NCBI GenBank assembly: GCA_963719885.1
Contig: CAVRDP010000018.1
Location: 186,001 to 250,000, forward strand
Length of the DNA: 64,000 nt
Direction of reading: 5' to 3'
From: JANXQG01 sp963719885
GTDB taxonomy: Bacteria; Planctomycetota; Planctomycetia; Pirellulales; Thermoguttaceae
Positions 57,532-64,000 of the stretch are shown piece by piece. The notes under the pieces were generated by a model. That model was not told the origin of the DNA. It saw only the letters and a list, made by a program, of their open reading frames with translations, and searched no databases. The position numbers were made by a program, and so were the translations under genes. The first letter of the stretch is position 1. Each line of letters begins with the position of its first letter.

Positions 57532-60500
57532 TCATCTACGCGGTTCCATACTTCCCCTATTGCCGCTTGCGCGGTGGACATTCTGGAGCCAACTCTCCGG
57601 GATGCATGCCCGCTGGCCAGGACCTAGCAGTGGGACCGCCTTGCCGTCGATCAGGGCCTGATGGTCGCCGGGTAGGAGCAGCCACAGGCCCGGAATACCG
57701 TCCCGCCGGCCGACCTTCTGCGACAGGCGGCTGAGCAGGTCCATCTGGTCGTAGCGGGCCAGGAGGCCAGGATAGATCACGAGCATCGTCCGCTCGGCCG
57801 CGAGCAACCGCTGCTCGACGGCCGGCATGGCCCGGCCGACCAGCATCATCAGCTTGTCCCAGTCGCCGGCCTGCGGGATGGCATCGGTCTTCAAGACCAG
57901 GTCCCAGTTCACCCCCGCCTTGCCGGCGACGGCCTGCAAGGCGTCGAGGAACAAGCCCTCCATGTCCACCAGTTCGACCGGGAACCGCCGGCAGATTTCC
58001 TGCCGGGCGAGGTCGTGGAGCTTCGGGTTGACCAGAAGGCTAAGAAAAGAGCCCTCGCTGATCGCACGCTGGAGCCGCTCCTCGAATTGCCGGGCGTCGG
58101 CCTCCTCGGGCGTGACCTCACCGGCCTCGGGGCGGGACGATGTGGTGGGATAGCGGAGCGTAGCCTGCGTACCCGTGGTGACAGAAATCATATCGCGCAC
58201 ATTACTGACATAGCAGCCTTGCCCGTCCTTGCCGTCTGGTTCCCAACGGAAGTCGAACCCGGCGTCACGCAGCAGATCATCGAGCACGGGAGGGTCGGGC
58301 AACGAAGCGGCCTCCGAGTAGCGGCCGGCGACACGGTCCTTGACCTGGGACACGGTGAGCATCCGCAGGCCGTTCAGGGCCCCGTGCGAGAGCCGGACGG
58401 CGCGGGCGGCCGGCATGCCCCGTGGGTAGAGTTCCTGCCGGCTGGAAATCGCAGCGTGTCCAGAGACGGCGGACGCCAGGCGGACGATCCGTGTGTCGGA
58501 CAGGCTGACCTCGGACGGCGCGGGGACCTCTCGCAGCCGCTCCACAACGCGAGCCGGGGCCACCAGGGGGTCCTCGTCGGCCAGTTGGTCGGCTGCCTCG
58601 CCCAGACGGCGGGCGTAGACGGCCAGGGCGGCGTCCTGGGTGATCAGGATGCAGTCGCTGTCACGGCGGACCACGAGCCGCGGTTCGCTCATCGAGCGTT
58701 CCACTTCCACGGCGGCACGGACCACGGCGAAGGCGAGTTGCGTGCCGCGGGGGACTTCCTGCGACGATCCCCGGGCAAGCAAGACAGCTTCGGCCATTTC
58801 CGGCACCGTTATCACACCACCCTGGCCGGCTACGATGTCCACCATATCGGCGCGGAGTTGCGTGATGGCAGGGTCCCTCGCCCAGCGATCCTGGAGCTTA
58901 GCGAGGACCTGCCCGACCCTCGCCCGGGTCACTTCGAGCAGACGGGCCACGTCGGTCTGGCTGGGCCAGAGGTTGCCCTCACCCACAATGCCCTCACTTG
59001 CCCCTTTCCCATCCTTCCGGGTACGGCAGGCGGGAAAGGGGAGATTGAGGAGCACCTGGATCGTACGGTGGACAGTTTCGCTCTCGCGGGTGCCGATACT
59101 TTGCAAACGGTCCGCCAGGAGGTCGACGCCCAGCGCGGCGAGGTTTAGCATTTCGGGCGGCGAGTCGGCCTCATCGCGGGGAGAAGTCTCCCGCGACGGC
59201 GTGCCCAGTCGTGCGCGGAGGATCTTTGCGGCGGCAGTAATCTCCCGCCGAGTTACGTCGCCGACGCCAGGCAGCCGTGATAGCCGACGTAGCGTGGTAG
59301 TGAGCAAGTCCTCGACGGTGAGGATGTTGGCCCGATCGAGGGCGTTAGTGGCCCGCGTGCCCAGCCCCAGTTCGGCGATGGAGGTGTCGTAGGTTGCGGC
59401 GGCCAGCAGCTCGCGGAGTTTCGATTCGTCGGCCAGGTCGGAAACCGGCTCGGACTCCTCGATATCCTTGAAGCAGTCACGCCAGGCGGTGAGCATCTCC
59501 TCCGCGTTGTCGAACCGTTCGGTTACGTCGCGGCGGAACGCCTTCTGGAAAAAGGCCGTGAGCCCCTCGCGGAGGCTCGAATCAAACATCTCCGGCTCGA
59601 TCGTGATCTCCGTGCCGGGGGGGAGATGCGAGGGATCGGTACTGCCGTCGCCCCACCTGGGGCGCTGACTGGTCGCCAGCTCGTAGAGCGTGACGGCGGC
59701 GGCATAGCGTTCCGCGTGCAGGTCCCATCGCGGCGGCTTACGCAACGGCAGCAGGGGGTCGATGTACCCGTTCGTCCCGGCCCGGATGTTCTCGGCCGGC
59801 GTGCGGGAGAGCGAGAAGTCGAAGAGCACGACATGCAGCTTGTCGCCGCGGCCCACCATGCCGACCGCGATGTTGTCCGGCTTGATGTCGCGGTGCGGGA
59901 TGCCTTGCTCTTCCAGGTAATTGACCACGTCTAGCAGGTCTTCGCCGAATCGCTGCAACAGGTCGATGTGCAGGCCACCCTCCTTGCCAACTCGTTTGCC
60001 GAGGGTCTCGATGATCTTCTTGTCCTTGTCGGCAAGGACCGGCCACATGAGGAAGCCGAAGCGGTTGCCAACTTCGACGGCTGCCGCGAACTCGATGATA
60101 TGCGGGTGGCGGAGCTTCTGGAGCACGTCGGCCTCGTCCTTGAGCCGGCTGTTGTGCTGCGGGTCGCTGGCCACCTTGAGCACGTATTCCTTGCCGTCCC
60201 GTTCCACGAGCAGGACGATCGAGCAGGCCCCCTGGCCGATACGCTTAACGACCTTGTAGCCGCCGGGGATCAACTCGCCGCCCTTGGCTAGGGCCGGGTC
60301 TTCGACAAAGTCCTGGTCGGGCGTGGTCAGCTCGTTCTCGACGTCATCCAGCACAGCCAGAAAATCGACGACCGTGCCCGTGCGGTCCGGCACCACGGGA
60401 TCGGTACTGCACTGGATCAGGCACTGAAGGTCCTCGCCTGCCCCGTTCAGGACGGAACTGATCTGGAGGCCGCCAGTCTCACGGAGTTTGTTGCTCAGCT

Positions 60501-61815
60501 CCAGACCGTTGGCCGCCGGCGCCACGCCCGAAAAGATGTGATACGCGATCGCGCCCAGCGAGAAGACATCCAGGTGCTCGCCCAGATTGTCGTCCATAAG
60601 GGCCTCGGGGGCCATGTAGGCCGTGCTGGCGTCTTCCACCAGCCGCTCAACGTGCGACGTAGCCGACACGATGTGGGACGCGCCCGTGGAGCTTGAGGGT
60701 TCACGGTAGCCGACCTGCCAGTTGAAGACCTTAATCCGCGGCCGATCGCTGCTGGCCTGCGTGACGAGGATACTCTGCGGAGACAGGGCACGATGGATGA
60801 TTTTCTTGTCGTGGGCGTAGCGGACGACCTCGGCGATCTGACGGACCAGGTCGAGCCGGGTGTCGATGCTCAGCTTATCTTGCTGCTGGGCCAGAAAGTG
60901 GTCGAGCCGGATGGCCAGCGGGTCGTGTTCTAAGATCAGGGCCGGGCCAAGTTCATGTTCCGTGAAGTTGTAAGCTCGAAGGATGCCGGGGTGCTGGAGG
61001 GTCTCCAGGAGTTGGAACTCGCGCAGGGCTGCCCGTTCACGCCATTCCCGCTCTTCGGCCGTAGCCCCGGTGTGGACCAGGTATAGACGGACCCGGCGGC
61101 GGGAGTCGGAGACCTGGGAGTGGACGGCCTGCCAGTCCTGGTAGCCGGGGCCTTCGCCTACGATTTGCTCCAAGAGGTAGTCGCTGACCTTGCGGTGCCG
61201 CTGAGAGGCGTGGATGCCGGCCTGGTTCATGGCCTGGCCGATGATCTTGGCCATGGGGCGATCGTGCGTGCCCTTGGGCGACGGGTCGAGGCCGGGGCAG
61301 TCGCGGCGCATCACGGCGGCCATGATCCCCGGACGGGCCGGCTTGTCGCCTTCTTTGTCCCGGTCGCGGAGGCAGACCCGCAGCCGCGCATTGCCGAGCA
61401 ACTCGCACACCAGGTCCGGGGCGGAGCAGAAGACCAGGGCTTCGATGAACGGAATGCGGCCCTTCTTCTGGAACGCCTTTTGCCGCTGGAGCAGCGAACT
61501 GAGCTTCTTGGCCTTTAGGTTGGCCGCGATCAGGGGGCTGTCCAGCGTGTAGAGCCGGCCCTCGTTTTCCCATGTCCATGTGCCGGCATCGCCGAAAAGG
61601 CGGCCCGGGCGGCTCTTGATTTCAGGCAGGAAGAAGCCCTGGGGCGTGAATAGCAGCAGATCCACCTCGTTGATGCTGCCATCGTCAGCGATGAACTCGA
61701 AGTTGGCCCAGGCACGGTAGGGTTCGTGCGGCGGGAACTGCTGGCGTATGAACTCCAGCGCATCCCGTTCCCAGGGATACTTCGATTCCGTCACCGTGGT
61801 CCAGTTGCTGCTCAT
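57532..61815 (-). CDS. pglW: BREX-2 serine/threonine kinase PglW with NERD domain
   Basis: 1,427 aa, intact. Residues ~12-130 are a NERD nuclease-related domain ('INEVDLLLFTPQG', 'PEIKSRPG' with D52 and E65-x-K67). Residues ~265-440 are a first kinase-like domain in which the catalytic loop reads 'IIHRALSPQSIL' (HRD altered to HRA), so it is likely a pseudokinase. Residues ~518-770 are a second kinase with 'IGQGACSIVLLVE', Lys547, 'IPHRDIKPDNIAVG' (~639) and 'LFDFSLSR' (DFS for DFG). Helical and helix-hairpin-helix segments follow ('LSRLPGVGDVTRREITAAAK'). It is the largest gene of the BREX-2 operon and 281 bp upstream of pglX. Confidence 0.9.
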   Translation of the reverse strand: MSSNWTTVTESKYPWERDALEFIRQQFPPHEPYRAWANFEFIADDGSINEVDLLLFTPQGFFLPEIKSRPGRLFGDAGTWTWENEGRLYTLDSPLIAANLKAKKLSSLLQRQKAFQKKGRIPFIEALVFCSAPDLVCELLGNARLRVCLRDRDKEGDKPARPGIMAAVMRRDCPGLDPSPKGTHDRPMAKIIGQAMNQAGIHASQRHRKVSDYLLEQIVGEGPGYQDWQAVHSQVSDSRRRVRLYLVHTGATAEEREWRERAALREFQLLETLQHPGILRAYNFTEHELGPALILEHDPLAIRLDHFLAQQQDKLSIDTRLDLVRQIAEVVRYAHDKKIIHRALSPQSILVTQASSDRPRIKVFNWQVGYREPSSSTGASHIVSATSHVERLVEDASTAYMAPEALMDDNLGEHLDVFSLGAIAYHIFSGVAPAANGLELSNKLRETGGLQISSVLNGAGEDLQCLIQCSTDPVVPDRTGTVVDFLAVLDDVENELTTPDQDFVEDPALAKGGELIPGGYKVVKRIGQGACSIVLLVERDGKEYVLKVASDPQHNSRLKDEADVLQKLRHPHIIEFAAAVEVGNRFGFLMWPVLADKDKKIIETLGKRVGKEGGLHIDLLQRFGEDLLDVVNYLEEQGIPHRDIKPDNIAVGMVGRGDKLHVVLFDFSLSRTPAENIRAGTNGYIDPLLPLRKPPRWDLHAERYAAAVTLYELATSQRPRWGDGSTDPSHLPPGTEITIEPEMFDSSLREGLTAFFQKAFRRDVTERFDNAEEMLTAWRDCFKDIEESEPVSDLADESKLRELLAAATYDTSIAELGLGTRATNALDRANILTVEDLLTTTLRRLSRLPGVGDVTRREITAAAKILRARLGTPSRETSPRDEADSPPEMLNLAALGVDLLADRLQSIGTRESETVHRTIQVLLNLPFPACRTRKDGKGASEGIVGEGNLWPSQTDVARLLEVTRARVGQVLAKLQDRWARDPAITQLRADMVDIVAGQGGVITVPEMAEAVLLARGSSQEVPRGTQLAFAVVRAAVEVERSMSEPRLVVRRDSDCILITQDAALAVYARRLGEAADQLADEDPLVAPARVVERLREVPAPSEVSLSDTRIVRLASAVSGHAAISSRQELYPRGMPAARAVRLSHGALNGLRMLTVSQVKDRVAGRYSEAASLPDPPVLDDLLRDAGFDFRWEPDGKDGQGCYVSNVRDMISVTTGTQATLRYPTTSSRPEAGEVTPEEADARQFEERLQRAISEGSFLSLLVNPKLHDLARQEICRRFPVELVDMEGLFLDALQAVAGKAGVNWDLVLKTDAIPQAGDWDKLMMLVGRAMPAVEQRLLAAERTMLVIYPGLLARYDQMDLLSRLSQKVGRRDGIPGLWLLLPGDHQALIDGKAVPLLGPGQRACIPESWLQNVHRASGNRGSMEPRR

Positions 61816-61861
61816 CGCAGGGGTGTCGCCGGCGGTTGGCCAGCGTCAGAGGTATATATTG

Positions 61862-62089
61862 TCAGCGGGGACGCCTACGAGGTTGGTGCGGCGCAGGTTG
61901 CGTGACGGAGTGTTCGATCTGCTGGTTGACCCGTTCCAGGTCGTCCCGCTTGTACATCCGGTAGCGGTTGGCCGGGTGCCGGTATTCGGTGATCTTCCCG
62001 GCGGCTCCCCAGGCCCTGACAGTGTTCGGCGACACGCCCAGGAGGGCCGCAGCTTCCTTTACCCGTAGATAACCTTGCGTTCTCAACAT
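61862..62089 (-). CDS. MerR/excisionase-type HTH protein (75 aa)
   Basis: ATG at 62089. 'YLRVKEAAALLGVSPNTVRA' is a classic MerR/Xis-type helix-turn-helix, followed by the wing 'ITEYRHPANRYRMYKRDD' and a short helix. It is only 46 bp upstream of pglW on the same strand, so it is probably the first gene of the BREX operon and its regulator. An excisionase of the carrying element is the alternative. Confidence 0.8.
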   Translation of the reverse strand: MLRTQGYLRVKEAAALLGVSPNTVRAWGAAGKITEYRHPANRYRMYKRDDLERVNQQIEHSVTQPAPHQPRRRPR

Positions 62090-62290
62090 AGTGGGGGTCC
62101 TTCGACTGAGGGGCTGACCACAACCAATACCAGAACATTACCAATAGTTGCAGCCGTTCGCAATCCCCCCGAAAATCGGATTTTCGGGGATAGTGCGCGA
62201 GCCTGCCGGTCAGGAAAACTGGAGATGGTCGAGATGGCCATACCCTGCGCGGACATTTCTGCGAACTCCTCGCACGTCCAGAAGGAAGCC
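62090..62290. promoter_or_regulatory. BREX operon promoter/operator region
   Basis: This gap holds two direct repeats ACCAATA (62123-62129 and 62140-62146, 17 bp apart) close to the HTH start and a perfect inverted repeat CCCCGAAAAT-CGG-ATTTTCGGGG at 62167-62189. The spacing and position fit operators for the HTH protein. The inverted repeat could alternatively act as a terminator for the upstream phosphoesterase gene, though it lacks a T-run. Confidence 0.5.
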
Positions 62291-63097
62291 CTACGTGACC
62301 TCGAACACCTGCTGGATCTCCGGCCGCCCGTATTCGGCCGGCCCGGTCACGACCCGCAGGTTTTCGGCCACCAGAATCTCACCGCCGTCGTGGGTGTGGC
62401 CGCAGAGAACGAGGATCTGGCATTTCGGGCACGACATTGCCACGTCCAGCAGCACGTCGCCCACGGCCTTGCAGGAGAAGAAGGGCAGGTAGTCGTCGGC
62501 GGATGGCCGCCCCTGATACCAGGCGGCCTCGCGGAACGGCGGAATGTGGGTGGCCACGATGACTTTGGGATACTGCTTTGCAGCCGGGGCCAGGACGCTT
62601 TTCAAGTATCTGGCCGCCTCGTCGCCCAGGGCTTGAAGGGCTTGTCGCAGCGCGGGTTTATCCAGCGTGTGATGGTCCCGCCAATGGTGCAACTCGTCGA
62701 TCAGCAGAAAATCGTTGAGGATGACGTCAGACCCGTCGAGGTCGCCCAGCCGACCATCGGCCCAGCCGTCGTGGCCGACCAGAGCGGTGTTGTGCGTCAA
62801 CTCGACGACGCCTGATTGGGTCAAATAGACGAGATCCTCGCTGACGACATAGCCAACCTGACGACGGGTGCCCGCCACCGAGCCCCGGTAGAAGTCATGG
62901 TTCCCCAAGACGAAGTACACCGGCCGCTCGGTCAGGGTTGCTAGCGACTCCAGGGTGGAACCAAGGATGTGGCTCTCGGCGATGTCGCCGGTGACGACCA
63001 GCGCATCGGCCTGCTCATTGACGGACTGACAGAACCTGCGCCGCGCGGACTCCCTGGCATGGTCCAAGTGGATGTCGGTTGCCCAGGCAAGTCTCAT
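62291..63097 (-). CDS. Calcineurin-like metallophosphoesterase (268 aa)
   Basis: All metal-binding motifs are present: 'LAWATDIHLDHA' (4-14), 'VVTGDIAES' (~35-43), 'VLGNHDFYRG', 'VIVATHIPPF' and 'LVLCGHTHDGG'. The length and order are those of a single-domain phosphoesterase without the adaptor domain seen in the 16.9-kb gene. It lies upstream of the BREX operon on the same strand, separated by the 201-bp regulatory gap, so it may be an accessory or simply a neighbour. Substrate unknown. Confidence 0.85.
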   Translation of the reverse strand: MRLAWATDIHLDHARESARRRFCQSVNEQADALVVTGDIAESHILGSTLESLATLTERPVYFVLGNHDFYRGSVAGTRRQVGYVVSEDLVYLTQSGVVELTHNTALVGHDGWADGRLGDLDGSDVILNDFLLIDELHHWRDHHTLDKPALRQALQALGDEAARYLKSVLAPAAKQYPKVIVATHIPPFREAAWYQGRPSADDYLPFFSCKAVGDVLLDVAMSCPKCQILVLCGHTHDGGEILVAENLRVVTGPAEYGRPEIQQVFEVT

Positions 63098-63255
63098 TTA
63101 ACGCGTCTCCCGTCTCATCACTAAGTCGGCACACGACTTCTTTCACTCACACGATTCTACCAGTTGCGCAGACGCTGAAAAACAGCCCGAAACCGGGCAT
63201 ATTCCATTGGTGGCTGGCGGTTAGCTCGTAGAACAGCCTTCCACCACAGAAAAAC

Positions 63256-63295
63256 CCCGCGATCGTCGGTCAACCCGTCGATCACGGGATTTTTT
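63256..63295. terminator. Bidirectional hairpin terminator
   Basis: Imperfect 14-bp stem (CCCGCGATCGTCGG with CCGTCGATCACGGG, two mismatches) flanked by five A residues on the left and six T residues on the right. It lies between divergent genes, so it insulates them or ends a small RNA. Confidence 0.65.
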
Positions 63296-63339
63296 GTTTA
63301 TCTGCTGTTTTTCATCGTGGCCGCCTCGTCGAACCGGGG

Positions 63340-63362
63340 CGGTCCTGTACCACACAGGACCG
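63340..63362. promoter_or_regulatory. Inverted repeat upstream of sigma-like gene
   Basis: Perfect 9-bp repeat CGGTCCTGT ... ACAGGACCG with a 5-nt spacer, 46 bp before the ATG at 63409. A possible operator or leader hairpin. Confidence 0.45.
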
Positions 63363-63408
63363 TCCCGCGCGGATGGTCCCTGACTCCCACCCCCCAAGGA
63401 GATCGTCC

Positions 63409-64000
63409 ATGATTTGTGTTGCCAGCCCAGACCCCCAGCCATCCTGGCACAAAGGCTTCCTGGCCATGCTGCCCACCATCATTGCCCACGCCAAGTTTGC
63501 TTTCACCCATTTGAGAGCCGAGGCTTCGCCGAAGCCGTCCAAGAGGTTGCTGCCAATGCCTGCCGGGCCTACGCCCGCTTGGCGGAGCTCGGCAAGACCG
63601 ACCTCGCCTATCCCAATGTCTTGGCCCGCTTCGGTGTCGCCCAGACCCGCGACCACCGCAAGGTCGGCGGCAGGCTGAATGTCCGCGACGTGCTCGGCAA
63701 GTATTGCCAGACGCGCAAAGGCGTCGTCGTCGAACGTTTGGACCACTTCGATGAGGCCGAGAACGCTTGGCTGGAGATCCTCGTCGAGGACCGCTACGCC
63801 GGACCGGCTGCCATTGCCGCGACTCGATTGGATTTCGAGGAATGGTTGCAGTCCTTGCCCAAACGCCTGCGGAAGATCGCCACCGTTTTGGCTACCAGCG
63901 AAACGACGACAGCCACGGCCAAGCGATTCCGGCTGAGCCCCGGCCGAATTTCTCAGATCCGCAAGGAATTGTTCCACGCCTGGCAGCGGTTCGTCGGCGA
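63409..64000 (+). CDS. Sigma-like / HTH protein, frameshifted and cut by window edge
   Basis: ATG at 63409 with AAGGAG 8 bp upstream. The first frame gives 'GFLAMLPTIIAHAKFAFTHL'. From about 63520 a shifted frame gives 'FAEAVQEVAANACRAYARLA', 'YPNVLARFGVAQTRDHRKVG', 'GRLNVRDVLGKYCQTRKGVV', 'LDFEEWLQSLPKRLRKIATV' and 'KRFRLSPGRISQIRKELFHA' to the window end. The pattern of a region-2-like helix pair and a final helix-turn-helix is that of sigma-70-like proteins frequent in planctomycete mobile elements. One base is missing or extra near 63520; the 3' end lies outside the window. Confidence 0.6.

Noticed and set aside
63312..63977. 221-codon minus-strand frame at the right edge
   Set aside because: It is antisense to the sigma-like gene, whose frames carry family similarity.
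1..64000. CRISPR arrays
   Set aside because: No series of regularly spaced direct repeats was found.

Overview
The window looks like an accessory (defence and mobile-element) region of a high-GC planctomycete chromosome. The pointers are a secreted protein whose N-terminus carries the planctomycete-type 'LECLEKRTMMSG' motif, repeated formylglycine-generating-enzyme (FGE) folds, large NACHT-type NTPases, an ECF sigma factor and a DUF763 remnant. The assignment rests on recognised sequence style, not on a marker gene; there is no rRNA and no intact tRNA here.

Layout. (1) 1-5.8 kb, minus strand: a membrane-anchored operon in which one duplicated helical plus transmembrane module is fused once to a WD40-like propeller and once to an FGE domain, followed by a coiled-coil membrane protein that runs off the left edge. 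(2) 6.1 kb: the 3' half of a tRNA-Leu(CAA) with its terminator, a likely attachment-site scar. (3) 6.2-15.6 kb: a small winged-helix protein, an SMC/RloC-like ATPase interrupted by a TAG, a coiled-coil PD-(D/E)XK nuclease, a 5'-truncated RecB-type nuclease and an archaeo-eukaryotic-type primase. (4) 15.6 kb: the 3' half of a tRNA-Pro(CGG) with its terminator, a second scar facing the other way. (5) 16.1-23.3 kb: a truncated DUF763 gene, then a five-gene GTPase-centred conflict operon (phosphoesterase-GAAD, GASH, two DO-GTPases, GAP1). (6) 23.4-28.6 kb: a hypothetical gene, a dinB remnant, a small protein/NagB/AAA-ATPase cassette and a secreted CHAP-domain protein. (7) 28.9-40.6 kb: two divergent multidomain proteins with Lon-like, NACHT and FGE domains. 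The leftward one sits in an operon with an ECF sigma factor, a small charged protein and an E1/ThiF-like protein. (8) 40.9-62.1 kb: a complete type 2 BREX (Pgl) locus in the order HTH, pglW, pglX, AlbA_2-like, pglY, pglZ, brxD, brxHI, all on the minus strand. (9) 62.3-64 kb: a phosphoesterase and a truncated sigma-like gene.

Together the genes form a layered defence island: methyltransferase/kinase/phosphatase BREX immunity plus several NTPase-switch systems, of which the Lon-like-NACHT-FGE pair and the NagB-AAA cassette are the least familiar. A cis element of about 90 bp occurs upstream of three, possibly four, plus-strand units between 24.8 and 40.9 kb and may tie them into one regulon.

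About fifteen single-base frameshifts and one in-frame TAG interrupt otherwise well conserved genes, while pglW, pglX, pglY, brxD and others are intact. Either the assembly carries indel errors or part of the island is decaying. For frameshifted genes I give the whole span that the two or more reading frames jointly encode.
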